Below, piece by piece: positions 11,820-22,950 of a stretch of DNA of 64,000 nucleotides (its first letter is position 1; every line of letters begins with the position of its first letter). Made by a program: the position numbers and the translations under genes. Below the pieces are notes generated by a model. That model was given only the letters and a program-made list of their open reading frames with translations. It did not search any database and was not told where the DNA came from. Source of the stretch: Myotis daubentonii (Eukaryota > Chordata > Mammalia > Chiroptera > Vespertilionidae); assembly GCF_963259705.1 (NCBI RefSeq), contig NC_081842.1, forward strand, positions 64,182,787 through 64,246,786, read 5' to 3'.

Positions 11820-11945
11820 AAAGCATGTAAAGAACCATTTAGTTCAGTCCTCACAGAGGGGATTTTTAACTTGGTCAAAGTCACAAATTGATAGGTAGCT
11901 GTAGAGCTTAATTTCTCCATCCAACTCCAACTCCTTTGCCCTTTT
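11820..11945 (-). mobile_element. MIR SINE fragment
   Basis: Antisense MIR: tcagtcctcacagaggg, acttggtcaaagtcacaaat, gagcttaatttctccatcc. Diverged and partial. Confidence 0.45.
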
Positions 11946-12480
11946 TGAAAACTGGTATTTATATACCATTTTGATATCTCAAAAGGAGGCCACTATTTTT
12001 ACTCTAGGTCTAAAAATGTTAAGAGCTCTTTCTTAAATTTTATCCAGGGATCCCAGAAGCCAAACAAACATGTCAAACTCAGGGTAAGTGTTCTGCTCAA
12101 TGTGCATACACAAAAATGTAGCCAAAAAAAAATCCTGAAAGTATGCCTAAAAACTGCTGTTTTAAAGTGTGTTGATTTCAGAATGTGTATTTTACTTCTG
12201 GAGACACAGTGAACACTCCTTGTATGGGGAGGACGTGGTTCTTTCCTACATGCCCAGAAGTAATACTGGTGAGTTCTACCAGCTTAGCTCAGTGGTTGAA
12301 CATTGATCTATGAACCAAGAAGTCACAGTTCAATTCCCAGTCAGGGCACATGCCCAGGTTGTGGGCTGGATCTGGTCCCCAGTGTGGGGCACACAGGAGG
12401 TAGCTGATTAATGATTCTCTCTCATCATTGATGTTTCCATCTCTCCCTTCCCCTCTCTTCCTCTCTGAAATCAATAAATA

Positions 12481-12818
12481 TCCTATATAATAAAAAGCTA
12501 ATATGAAAATTGACCTAACGGCAGAACAACCGGTCACTATGATGTGCACTGACCACCATGGGGCAGACGGTCAATGCAGGAGCTTCCCCCTGGTGGTCAG
12601 TGCACTCCCACAGGGGAGCACCACTCAGCCAGAAGCCCTGAGCGGGGCTCAGGGCTGGTGAGTGCAGCAGTGGTGGTAGGACCATTTTCCACCTCCAGAG
12701 CAGCGCTAAGGACCCCTCCGGGGATGTCCGCTTGCCAGACATTCCCTGAGGGCACAGGCTGGGCTGAGGGACAACCCTCCTCCCCCCAGTTCACGAATGT
12801 CATGCACTGGGCCTCTAG
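12481..12818 (+). mobile_element. HeliBat-type Helitron with inverted CTCF-like arms
   Basis: Begins A|TCCTATATAATAAAA and ends gggcctCTAG|T. Near the 5' end it has a pair of long inverted arms (about 12544-12566 and 12583-12606, one mismatch), each carrying a CCACCAGGGGGCAG-like core pointing towards the other. Short non-autonomous copy, 338 bp. Confidence 0.92.
12553..12596. promoter_or_regulatory. Inverted pair of CTCF-core-like motifs
   Basis: The plus-strand core ccaccatggggcag (12553-12566) and the minus-strand core ccaccagggggaag (plus coordinates 12583-12596) each differ slightly from the CTCF core consensus CCASYAGRKGGCR. Binding is inferred only. Confidence 0.4.
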
Positions 12819-12852
12819 TATATTATATTAAAAAAAAAGTGACACTGGTGAG

Positions 12853-13334
12853 ACAGAGTTACTTTTATTACAGTGCTGCACCATGGGCTGTACCATGGTT
12901 TGAGTTCTTGACATTACCAATCTTGGATCTCAGCAAAGACTCTAAATAAAGATTCTAAATGTAATTTTAGCTGAATGTATAATAGAGAGGTTTTTCCAAG
13001 TTGTCACGTGAGAGACTTGTTAGGGAGAATGATTTGTGGTGAGGCTGAGGGATCTGTGGTAGCTGTGTTTTCATTTTTGTGGAGACGAGTTCTTATATGT
13101 GCACCAGCCACATAGAAGTTGAAAGGGGGTTATCTATTACTATTGTGACAGGACCATATCATTTTGAACAATCATAGGTAGCCCGGTTCAACCACAGGTA
13201 GTAAATATTCCTGCTTTAAATAATGCCTTTCCAAATTTTGGGCTGACAAAAATAACATCTGATGCTGTATACATAACAATGCAGGTCACATGCCATTTTT
13301 CTAAAAATTCTAGGTCTGGCGCTACTCTTGTTAT
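12853..13334. other. Unassigned DNA
   Basis: No recognised gene or repeat. Two poor direct copies of gaggctgaggga/ggatctgtgg-type text are the only local structure. Confidence 0.35.
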
Positions 13335-13450
13335 TCTTGTGTCTTTGCTTGTCATTCTCTCGGATACTTTGTAAGCTACTTGAAGGTAGAAATCCTGAAT
13401 TGTTCATCTTTGTATCCTCAGAGTATAATTTAATGCCTGGAAAAATCTAA
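13335..13450 (+). mobile_element. L2 LINE 3' end
   Basis: The text tttgtaagctacttgaaggtag, then cctgaattgttcatctttgt, then atcctcagagtataatttaa and gcctgg, follows the conserved L2 3' end (gctccttgagggcaggg ... tttgtatcc). Confidence 0.6.
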
Positions 13451-15189
13451 GCTCTCATGTTTTTTTGAATGAATCTAAAGACTACAACTTAAGACAAAAT
13501 TAGTCAGCACTCCCTAGACTGGACTGTGGACATCTAATTTATTATTCATGTTTAAAATATCTACATAATTTTATATACTATCTGGTTACAAATATCAAGA
13601 AGGAAATAAAAGTAAGGCAACTTTTAGTAGTCTCCTTCTTGGAAGATATTGAAAAGATTATACAGGTCTTTTATAGATTTTATTTGATTGAATTATATCA
13701 CTTACTCTAGTCTCTTTGGGAGATAAAAGTAGTTACCATTTTTGTATTTTGCCAACCACTGTATCTGAGTGCTAGTAATGTTGCCTGACACTTAGTAGGT
13801 ATTTAATATATAATTATTTAATTAATCACTGAGCTTCTTTTGCTGGTTTATACCCAGTCTCATTCTAAAACTTAGACTGTGGACAAAGGATGATGTATAA
13901 AACAACATATTTGGTGACTTTGATCAGGTAATATCTGTCACCTATGATCATGATGGCTTCTCCCAATTGCATTTGAGGGTGGAAAAGAACATTCTTTAGT
14001 CCAGGTGCAGAAAGTTGAAAGCAAAGCTCCCTCCTGTTTATTCTGGATTCTCCATAATTTAGGATTAGGATTATTCCATCTTTGGTCACTAAACTATCAT
14101 TGCATTTTCAACTCAGTCCTCACCAACCTTTATCACTTTGGTTTTACTCCTCAGAGGTAGGCTGCTCATCAGCTACTGGGTTACAGTTTTGGATGGCAAG
14201 CGGCTTCCAAGTCTCTTCATACATTTGGTGTTACATATTTTCCTTGTAAATTTATCTTTTAGAATACAATTTGTTAGCATAACCCCTGTCAAGGTAAGCA
14301 GCCTTTCCTTTGTTTTCTCCTGGAGAAAGAAAAGAAATAAGGAAAAGGATGACATGCTGACACAATGAATACTTAAGCCAGACACATCATTAATGAACCT
14401 GGACATTTTTGATCAGGAGTCTGATGGATCGTGCTAGAGCATTGTGTGTTTGCTGCCTTTGTACACAACTAGTTGTCACATCTCTTAAGTATCTTCTATA
14501 CATTTCTGGCAAGTAACTATGCTAACTTTTTATATTCCACTGTTTCTTTGACCATCCACTAATTATTCTTTAAAAATAAAAAACAAAATTCCAGAAAAAT
14601 AAGAGTTAACAAAGAATTGAATGAAGTGAAAGGTTCAGGCAATGCTTAGACAACTGAAAATAAGCATATTGTGCCATAGTTGGTCTAGTTATTTAAATTA
14701 TTTGACAGCTTCTTAAGGGAACCATAGTCTAGCTGTGATTAATTGTTGGGTTATCACTTGTTAATATGACATGATAAAAATAAAAATAATTAATTATTCT
14801 ACCACAAATTAGTTATGTCATATAGTCATAGCAAAAACTTGCATTTGTAGGCTCAAAATGAAATATATTGCTGAATAAGGGTGACTAATCAGTAAAAACC
14901 ATCTATGTAGAAAACTCAGCATTTCTACACCCCTACCTCCCTCTCAACTCTCCCTTTCCTATCAACCCTCCTTTTAACATATCTGAATGTGTGCTATCTT
15001 TGGTAGATACTAAAGCTGTCAGTTTCTTTGTGAATGATAAATACTATAGCTAAATGATAATGAAGAAACAACAGTTGCCTCTAATTTAGGTAAGGCAATA
15101 TCATTATGGATCTTACAAAAGGATAAATTTAAAGAACATAGGTCACAGTTGGAGAGTAGGTGGACTATTAGAGAGGATTTTATTAATAA
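13451..15189. other. Unassigned AT-rich DNA
   Basis: Apart from a possible short L2/MIR-type end near 13765-13815 (gcctgacacttagtaggtat), I recognise nothing. Several 60-77-codon frames on both strands lack any domain. Confidence 0.35.
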
Positions 15190-15400
15190 TAAATAGTCAC
15201 TGAAAACTCACTTAGTGCTAAACTCATTAATAAGCCCTCTTTATGTCATTTCTTCTTTAATCCTTACAATAATTTTGACATGAGAACTATAATTATGTAT
15301 TCTTTACAAATGAGGGAATTGAGGCAGTGATTAGTTTCCACAGAATAAATGGTATAGTTAGAATTTTTACTCAGGCACTATATTCCAAACCAACAGTCTC
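15190..15400 (-). mobile_element. MIR SINE
   Basis: Antisense MIR: acttagtgctaaactcat, tttctttaatccttacaat, ttctttacaaatgagg, aattgaggcagtga, ending near tactcaggcacta. Confidence 0.6.
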
Positions 15401-16008
15401 AAAGACCCCTAATACATAGGTAGCCAGGTGAATGTGGCTCAGTACAAAATGAAAGAGGAGCAAGAACAACCTAAAACGCTTCAGAAACTGAGTGTATGGA
15501 TAGAAAGATGTTGGGGCCCAACACTTTCAGAATTTCTAACATTATCAAAGAAAGAATTTCCCAGGAACTCAAAGACCATGAATATTGGATCAGGAATGGC
15601 TTAACTCTAGGCATCTAAGTCAGATATTCAAGAAAACCTTATAAACCAACTAAATAAAAATATAATACCTGTACCATCTTGGTTAGTGTCTTATGAATGA
15701 TTTCCTAGATGTCATTAGCAATTTAATAATAGTTCCTTTATTGAGACCAGGCCTGTTAATTGCTCAACACTGGCTTGTTTTTGAGTTGCAGACTCACTTC
15801 GAGTTTTGTTTAGTAAGAAAACTAGGAATCAGAGCTAGCCATCCAAACCATGCATACTGAACATGGAGCAGCATGCTTTTCATTAAATTTGCTCTAAAGA
15901 CTGTTTCTATCTCAACTTTAATTTGTTCATATTGGTAAGAAAAGAACAACAAAAACAAAAAGTTTTCTTTTGCTACATAACCCAGGAAGCTGTAGAGATA
16001 AGGAAGAA
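15401..16008. other. Unassigned DNA
   Basis: No recognised element; composition similar to surroundings. Confidence 0.35.
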
Positions 16009-16019
16009 CATGATTTGTG

Positions 16020-16272
16020 GTTTTGTTTTTTGGGTTTTATTTGGTTGTTGTTGTTGTTTTTAAATTTATTTTATTGATTTTTTACAGAGAGGAAGGGAGA
16101 GCGATAGAGAGTTAGAAACATTGATGGGAGAGAAACATCGATCAGCTGCCTCCTGCACACCTCCTACTAGGGATATGCTGGCAACCAAGGTACATGCCCT
16201 TGACCAGAATCGAACCTGGGACCCCTAAGTCCACAGGCCAATGCTCTATCCACCAAGCCAAACCGGTTAGGG
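16020..16272 (-). mobile_element. VES SINE with TSD
   Basis: A complete reverse-complement VES, from a long T-rich tail at the left to gccaaaccggttagggc at the right. It is flanked by a perfect 11-bp direct repeat catgatttgtg (16009-16019 and 16273-16283), the signature of L1-driven retroposition. The reverse B-box is ggaacctg/gaatcgaacc. Confidence 0.93.
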
Positions 16273-16453
16273 CATGATTTGTGTTTTTGAATAGAAAAGT
16301 ATTGATCAATGAGTAGAAACTATTTTCATAAATCAATGGATGGGAAAAATAGGTTAATTTATGTGTTGTGACTTTTACAGATGTTTTATAGGAAAAAGAA
16401 AAGATTGAGAATTGCTAAATGTGCTTTTCTGGGGGGGATATTTGTAATGCATA

Positions 16454-16877
16454 TCTGCCTATATAAAACCCTAATATGCAAATCAACCAAACAGTGGAAC
16501 AACCAGCAGAACAACTGGTTGCTATGACACACACTGACCACCAGGGGACAGATGCTCAAAGCAAGAGCTGCCCCCAGCCCACAGGCCCTGACCTGCGGCA
16601 GCGGCAAGGGGTGGGGCTGGTGAGCAGGCGGTGCCAGGACAGCGAAGGTGGGTGTGAGCAGGAACCCCCCCCCCCCCCCGCCGATTACCCTGTCAGTCAC
16701 CCCGCAGAGGGAGGCAACCAGCAGCAGCGGTGAGGAGGTGGCACCAGGCCAGCCAAGATGGGTGCAAGCAGAGGCCCCAATCACCCGCTGGTCACCCCAC
16801 AAATCGGCCCTGATCACCGGCCAGGCCTAGGCCTAGGGACCCTACCCATGCATGAATTTCATGAACCAAGCCTCTAG
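16454..16877 (+). mobile_element. HeliBat-type Helitron
   Basis: Begins A|TC(TGCCTATATAAAACC) and ends caagcctCTAG|T. The 5' third contains ctgaccaccaggggacag, the same arm as in the copy at 12481. A run of about 16 Cs at 16665-16680 is internal. No coding frame; the 85- and 143-codon frames across it are chance. Confidence 0.88.
16538..16551 (+). promoter_or_regulatory. CTCF-core-like motif in Helitron
   Basis: ccaccaggggacag is one base from CCACCAGGGGGCAG, in the position homologous to the arm of the 12481 Helitron. Confidence 0.4.
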
Positions 16878-17104
16878 TTTACATATAAACATTCTTAGAA
16901 CTCCTTCAGTAAAGAAATCCTATTAATGTTGTTTAACCCTCTGTTTCCCAACCATATTTGACCCATAGAACCTATTTTTTTTAGAGAATACCTTTTAATA
17001 TCTAATTGGTGAAAGATTTCTATGGTTAATAACATCATTTTAGAGATGAAGAAATTAAGAGGTAATTTATTTTATTTTTTAATATTTATTGTTGAGAGTA
17101 GTAA

Positions 17105-17215
17105 GAGGTAATGATACAGATATAGATAGATATGGATGATATAGATATAGAAATAGAAATTTAGATATATAGATATAGATTATATAGATAGATATAGATA
17201 TAAACATAGATGTAA
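17105..17215. repeat. Imperfect (TAGATA)n microsatellite
   Basis: Runs of tagata/gatata with scattered substitutions. Confidence 0.9.
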
Positions 17216-17306
17216 ATAAAATATTTATTGAATCCTCACCATATACAGGCCGTTTTCTAGGTTCTTGGTAGTGACAAGGATCACAGCCATTATAGAGGCT
17301 GACATT

Positions 17307-17500
17307 TTGGGTTGTTTTTTTTTTTGCCAGTATTGGCAGAACAGAACAACTTTATTGATAATCAAATAACTTAAGTCTGTGGCTTTCAGAGTCTTCCCAA
17401 GAATAAAACTGATATTTCAAAGTGATGAAAAACTGAAGGGAACATATGATATCTTTCAAATCCAAGACTAAAGATTTAATGAAGGCTATATCAGAATGAG
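17307..17500 (-). pseudogene. Possible 3' end of a processed retrocopy, parent unknown
   Basis: On the minus strand there is non-repetitive text, then AATAAA (complement of plus tttatt near 17351), then about 25 bases, then a run of A (plus T-run at 17316-17326). That is the layout of a polyadenylated mRNA 3' end. I could not find a matching target-site duplication or name the parent. It could also be the tail of an unrecognised SINE or LINE. Confidence 0.25.
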
Positions 17501-18544
17501 ATATGATTCAGATACCAAATTACATCTGTTGAGTCCAGCACAGCCTAATATATCACAGCCACATTTAATAAATATTTATCTTATTTTAATCGCCCTTAGT
17601 GTGTTCAGTGTTTTCAGCTCTCTAAATGTTTCACTTCAATGTTTATTAGATAAGACTTCCATTTCTAAAGTAATCTATACATGCTTGTTTTATTTGTATA
17701 ATTTGAATTTACTTCGCTCACTTCTGTAAGATTTAATTAAGGTTAACTTTAATCTCTAATTTTAAAATATAAATTCTTACATTTACACAATTAAAATATT
17801 ATACATAATTTTGATATTGATATTCATTAGTGCAATAACAAATTGCAGACATGGCATTTATTATTGCTAGATTCAGAAGTTCTTAAAGATGAAGTGATTT
17901 TGCAGTAATTATGTCACCCAATTAAAATATATATATATAATTCAGAAAAAAATATAATCAAGAGTAATATTTTCTTTATGCATTTGACATAATTCTCAGA
18001 TTTTAATTAGTAAATTGCAAATGAAAACACTACACAATTTCAAGGAATGTCATCTATCTAGGAATCTAAGTAAAGAGCATATTAAAGTTTGGGTTCTTAG
18101 GCACTTTTGAAATGTAATCTGGTTGAGGATTTTATTGTTACTATGTTGTAATAAAATGTGCTGGGTTTTCTTTATTTCTGGAGCACTGATATGTGTTGGG
18201 AATATCTAGGAAATGAGTAGCTATTGTGAAGTGAAACCAGAGTACTGAAAATAATAGCCCAGAATAAATTCTGAATCAACTTCAGAGTGAGGCAGTTTCG
18301 AATAAGACTTAATAAATATGTGTTAAATAAGTGAATGAATGAATTGTTTAGCCAATGAATGCAGTAGAGAACCCTGGCACCTTTAATAACATTCTCCAGT
18401 CTTCCAGAATTGTGTTTACAAAGTTCAGAATTACAAATTTAAGATTTGGGATTCATTTGTTACTTGAACTGCTTGGTTCAGAGAAAAGTAGCTAATGATT
18501 TTGAGAGACACTTTGTTGTAACTACCGCCCAGAAAACAGGCATT
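17501..18544. other. Unassigned AT-rich DNA
   Basis: Nothing recognised. A 77-codon hydrophobic frame (17496-17729) reflects T-rich composition. Confidence 0.35.
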
Positions 18545-19060
18545 TCCATTCCAGAAGCAATGCCTGAGAAGATCTCAAAAATGCCATTTCATCCATTCAA
18601 GCATTGTTCTAAATGCTGTGAATACAACAAACATATTCCTGCCTTAAAGAGTTTATGGACTTTAAATAAAATGTCATGCAGTACAAAAGTTCTATGAATA
18701 AAAATAAAGTGGGATAAAGGGATAAGATGGAGAAGGGGTAGCATATCTAAAATAAGATGTTCAGGAGAGGTCTTTTTGATAAGTTATATGAGTTACGATC
18801 TGAAGAAAGTAAAGAAGCAAACCATTTAAGATACCAGGGAAGTTTTCCAGAGGGGAAAATAATGGGACAAACTACTTTGAGACAGAAGGCAAAGACTAGC
18901 AAAGAGCTCAATGTGTCTGGGAGATAGTAAGTGAAAGAAAATTAATAGTGATGAGGTCAGAGAGAGGTAGCAAGAGGTGGATAATGTGGGACTTCATCTG
19001 AAACGGGAAATCATTGGGTTGTTTTAAACACAATGTGAAGACCTGACATATTTTAAAAAT
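18545..19060 (+). mobile_element. Ancient mammalian interspersed repeat, copy 1
   Basis: Recognisable by its order: attcaagcattgttctaaatg, gaatacaacaaacatattcc, ggagaggtctttttgataag, gatgaggtcagagagaggta, gggacttcatctgaaacgg, gggttgttttaaacac. The same order recurs at 27950-28620. I know this text as a common old mammalian repeat but cannot fix its family name from memory. Confidence 0.5.
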
Positions 19061-19486
19061 ATTATTCTCTTTGTTGAGTAGAGAACAGATCCTGGACTAA
19101 TGACTCTGTTGTGAGAGGAGAGATGCCAGTTGGGATCATTACAACAATCCAGAAAAATAAGATACTGTATGGTATTTGTAAGACATGGTCAGTTTGGGGG
19201 ATATATTTTAAGAGAAAAGACAACATGATATAGTAATGGGTTGAATGTAGGGTGTAAAAGAAAGATGGTGACAGTAGAATTACTCCATAGGTTTTAACAT
19301 AAGCAACTAGAACAATGGAGTATTGTTTACTGAAAAAGAAAAAAAAAGAAGATTCAAGTTGAGTGGTGGCAGGGTTTGAAATAAAGAGTTCTGTTTGAGA
19401 TATAGTGCCTTTCAAATGCCTGTTAGACAACTATGTAGAAATATCAGTTGGGAAGCTATAAGATTATGGATAAAGAAAAAGGTGTT

Positions 19487-19707
19487 GCCGAAACCAGTTT
19501 GGCTCAGTGGATAGAGCGCCGGCCTGCAAACTGAAGGGTCCCAGGTTCGATTCCGGTCAAGGGCATGTACCTGGGTTGCAGGCGCATCCCCAGTAGGAGA
19601 TGTGCAGGAGGCAGCTGATCGATGGTTCTCTCTCATCAATGTTTCTGACTCTCTCTCTCCTCTGTCCATTCCTCTCTGTAAAAAAATCAATAAAATAAAA
19701 AAAATTA
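19487..19707 (+). mobile_element. VES SINE, well preserved, with TSD
   Basis: The A-box tggctcagtggatagagcg and B-box ggttcgattcc (19544-19554) are intact, followed by gggcatgtacctgggttg, the ctctctctc body and an A-rich tail with aataaaataaaa. It is flanked by a perfect 15-bp direct repeat aaagaaaaaggtgtt (19472-19486 and 19708-19722). The tRNA-like head is promoter material, not a functional tRNA. Confidence 0.96.
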
Positions 19708-19794
19708 AAAGAAAAAGGTGTTTTGTAGTGATGTGTATTTTAGATGTACTAGATAGCACTTAAAGCCTGAAGATCGATGAGATTGCCTGAGAAT

Positions 19795-19864
19795 TAAAAT
19801 AGAAGAACATAAATACAGAGAATAGGCTGATGGTTGCCAGAGGGGAGAGGGGCTGGGGACTAGC
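19795..19864 (+). mobile_element. L1 3' UTR, left part of a split copy
   Basis: The text gaataggctgatggttgcc, then agaggggagaggggctgggg, is L1 3' UTR. It continues at 22278 after the inserted HAL1-like element. Confidence 0.85.
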
Positions 19865-19881
19865 TAAAAAATGTGAAGGGA

Positions 19882-22260
19882 GGGAAACCATGATGGCGAC
19901 ATAGGTAAACACCAAAATTGCTGCCTCCTACAACAACTTCACAAATACAACAAAAAGACAAAACGGACATCATCCAGAACTACAGGAAGGCTGGCTGAGT
20001 GGAAATTCTACAACTAGAAAGAAAGAGAAAAGCACACTGAGAGGAAGGAGCTGCGGAAGTAAAGTGCAAAGGTACGGAGACTCGAGTGTGCGCGGAAACG
20101 GGCTGGTACCTGAGGACGCAGCTGTCTTTTTGAATTGGGAGGGAGTCACAAGCTCCCGACTGCTCTGAACTCCAGTTCCAGGAAGTCTCTGGGGACCCAG
20201 GGCTCATAAGGGGAGAAACTGGACTGTCTGGCAGCAGGCAGAACTCGGAACTCGAGAGCGGCTTTCCCTCAGAGGTGCTTGCAGCAATTAAATTACCAGG
20301 ACACTGAGACGCATGGCCCCTTAGGGCAGGGCTGAGGATCTGCCATAGCTGCTTGCTCCACCCTGTTGATTCCTTGAGACCCCGCCCCACCCAGGCTGTG
20401 GCAGAGGTTTTTGCATATGAATGCCCTGGCCCTTTACAACCTGAAAATTACCTAACAAATTACAGCTGGGCCAGACAGACCCAGAACTTCCAAGAGAAGG
20501 CTCAAGGCCCCATAGCACCTTGCATTGCTTCACAGCTGGGCCTCATGTGGGCACCTCCAAACTCCAAAAAAGGATAGGGAATCTGCAGATCTTTTCATAG
20601 CTCCTGCTGGGTAACCTCAGGCAGAGACTAAATTAGCACCTCCTTAGATCCAAGAGCCAGTGTACCCAGTGGTCAGAGTGGGACCATCCAGATTACAACT
20701 CCTCAGATCCATAAGGGACACACTCAGGGGGCAGACTCAGTGAGCACCAAAGCCCCACTGAAGCAAGTCTTGCCCCAGAAGGGTGTCTTCAGCACAGAAG
20801 TTCTCCCACTGCAGACACAGCTGATTCTCACTGCCAATTGGCCTGGAGGTCAATTCCTCCCAGTGATACCTACAACAGTCAAGGCATAACTACAACAAGA
20901 CTGTGCACAAAGCACACAAGGGGGTGCACCAAGAGTGTCCACCTCAGGTAACTGGGGAGGCTGAGCCACTGGGCCCTATAGGACACCTAGCACACAAAAC
21001 CACTTTACCAACACAGGGAAGCCTAAAAAATGCAGAGACAAAGAAATGGGTCACAAATGACAGAAATGGAGGAAAGCAAATGACTGGATATAGAGTTCAA
21101 AACCACGTTTATAAGGTTTTTCAAGAATTTTATGGAAACTGCCGATAAATTTAGTGAGACCCTGGAGGATATGAAAAAAGACCAACTAGAAATTAAGCAT
21201 ACACTGACTGAAATAAAGAATAATATACAGAGATCCAACAGCAGACAAGAGGATCCCAAGAATCAAGTCAAAGATTTGAAATAGGAAGAAATAAAAAATA
21301 CCCAACCGAAGAAGCAAAAAGAAAAAAGAATCCAAAACTATGAAGATAGTGTAAGGAGCCTCTGGGACAACTTCAAGCGTACCAACATCAGAATTATAGG
21401 GGTGCCAGAAGAAAAGAGAGGGCAAGATATTGAAAACCTATTTGAAGAAATAATGGCAGAAAACTTCCCCTACCTGGTGAAAGAAATAGACTTGCAAGTC
21501 CAGGAAGCGCAGAGAACCCCAAACAAAAGGAATCCAAAGAGGACCACACCAAGACACATCATAATTAAAATGCCAAGAGCAAAAGACAGAGAATCTTAAA
21601 AGCAGCAAGAGAAAAAAAGTCAGTTACCTACAAGGGAGTAGCCGTACGACTGTCAGCTGATTTCTCAACAGAAACCATGCAGGCCAGAAGAGAGTGGCAA
21701 GAAATATTCAAAGTGATGAATAGCAAGAACCTACAACCAAGATTACTTTATCCAGCAAAGCTATCATTCAGAATTGAAGGTCAGATAAAGAGCTTCACAG
21801 ATAAGAAAAAACTAAAGGAGTTCATCACCACCAAACCAGCATTATATGAAATGCTGAAAGGTATTCTTTAAGAAGAGAATGAAGAAAAAGGAACTCTTAC
21901 CATTTGCCACAGCATGGATGGAACTGGAGAGCATTATGCTAAGTGAAATAAGCCAGTCAGAGAAGGATAAATACCACATGATCTCACTCATTTGTGGAAT
22001 ATAATGAACAACATAAACTGATGAACAAGGACTGATCCAGAGACGGAGAGGCATTGATTGGACTGTCGGGCCTTGGAGGGAAGGTAGGGGAGGGTGGAGG
22101 TAAGGGGGAAAGGTCAACCAAAGGACTTATATGCAAGCATATAGGCCTAACCAATGGACACGGACAACAGGGGGGTGAGGGCATGAGCAGGGGGTGGGGG
22201 GGTAGGGGGTAACGTGGGGATAAGGACACATATGTAATATCTTAATCAATAAAATATATT
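19882..22260 (+). mobile_element. Full-length HAL1-like (ORF1-only) L1 relative
   Basis: Flanked by a perfect 17-bp direct repeat taaaaaatgtgaaggga (19865-19881 and 22261-22277), which fixes both ends at a length of 2,379 bp. The 5' part (19882 to about 20890) is GC-richer and starts with a ccatgatggcgacatagg block, resembling an L1 5' UTR. A decayed ORF1 follows (about 20900-21871). Its stop is followed directly by the 3' UTR (ggatggaactggagagcatt) and a tail with aatcaataaaa. There is no reverse transcriptase/endonuclease ORF, and no room for one. The 3' UTR matches the L1 3' end at 58650-58760 (minus strand), so L1 machinery probably mobilised it in trans. HAL1 (half-L1) elements are described from bats and other mammals. 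Confidence 0.88.
20903..21871 (+). pseudogene. ORF1 relic of the HAL1-like element (RNA-binding chaperone type)
   Basis: Three regions survive. The upstream one is degraded. A Lys/Glu-rich segment near 21130-21300 reads as coiled coil but contains a stop near 21283. The RRM-like and C-terminal domains are in two frames: 21402-21599 (residues EEKRGQDIENLFEEIM, then KMPRAKDRES) and about 21600-21871 (RREWQEIFKVM, then TDKKKLKEFITTKPALYEM). The frame shifts near 21590-21600. The C-terminus is clearly related to that of the L1 ORF1 at 62500-62700 on the minus strand. The product would be the L1 ORF1p-type trimeric RNA chaperone; this copy cannot make it. Confidence 0.8.
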
Positions 22261-22277
22261 TAAAAAATGTGAAGGGA

Positions 22278-22640
22278 TTAGAAGTACAGATTAGTAGTTA
22301 CCAAATATTCATGGGGATTATAAGTGCAGCATAAGAAATATAGTCAATAATATTGCAGTAACTATGTATGGCACCAGGTGGGTACTGAAAATATCAGGGG
22401 GACACTTTGTAAAGTATATGATTGTCTAACCACAATGCAGTACACCTGAAGCTAATCCTGTATGATAAAGAGCTAATATGCTAATTAGACCAAAGAGCCA
22501 AACGACCTTCCAGATGACCTTCTGGACGAAGCTGGGGCTGCAAGGGCTGGCAAGGCAGCTGGGGCTGCAAGGACCAAGCCCCTTGTATAAATTTTGTGCA
22601 TCAGGCCTCTAGTATAAAATAATATTGAATGTAAACTCTA
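22278..22640 (+). mobile_element. L1 3' UTR, right part of the split copy
   Basis: It continues the text broken at 19864: gaagtacagattagtagtta, tatagtcaataatattgcag, gtgggtactgaaaatatc, then gctaa. After the Helitron at 22456-22612 it resumes as tataaaataatattgaatg and aattgaaaaataa. Confidence 0.85.
22456..22612 (+). mobile_element. Short Helitron, 157 bp
   Basis: Begins A|TC(CTGTATGATAAAGAGC), continues aatatgctaattagacc and ends aggcctCTAG|T. It interrupts the L1 3' UTR between an A and a T, and the L1 text rejoins cleanly across it. Confidence 0.9.
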
Positions 22641-22715
22641 ATTGAAAAATAATAATAAAAATCAAAGAGAAAAGTACTTCAAGACTAGGTCTTAGGTCAT
22701 GAAGTAATTAGTATA

Positions 22716-22950
22716 TCTTATATAATAAAAAGCTAGTATGCAAATTGTCCCCTCAACTGGGAGTTTGACTGGGAGCTCAACCAGGAGTTCCACCAGGGGG
22801 TGGGGCTAGCCAGTCAACTGATAGGAGGTGGAGCTGGGTGGCCAACCATATGTGGCCCCTCCCCCTGGCCAGCCTGGCCAGATCAGGACCCCGATCAGGG
22901 CAGGCTGGCTGGATTCCGCCTGTGCATGAATTCATGCACTAGGCCTCTAG
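22716..22950 (+). mobile_element. Helitron, 235 bp, with perfect 3' palindrome
   Basis: Begins A|TC(TTATATAATAAAAAGC) and ends ggcctCTAG|T. The subterminal stem gtgcatgaattcatgcac (22922-22939) is a perfect 18-bp palindrome about 10 bp before the CTAG, as expected for a Helitron termination hairpin. Confidence 0.92.

Larger units (their letters stand above)
12259..12852 (+). mobile_element. VES SINE with flanking TSD, split by a Helitron in its tail
   Basis: The SINE body is 12270-12480 (head ttagctcagtggttgaacat, B-box relic cagttcaattccc, body ctctcatcattgatgtttcc, tail gaaatcaataaata). The flanking direct repeats agtaatactggtgag (12259-12273) and agtgacactggtgag (12838-12852) match at 13 of 15 bases. 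They enclose both the SINE and the Helitron at 12481-12818, so the Helitron landed in the SINE tail afterwards. Confidence 0.88.

Noticed and set aside
19487..19560. tRNA gene
   Set aside because: The A- and B-boxes belong to the VES SINE head; the sequence continues into the SINE body and tail and is flanked by a TSD.
20980..21871. Host gene encoding a coiled-coil protein
   Set aside because: The residues match L1 ORF1p, and the locus is a retroelement with a perfect TSD.
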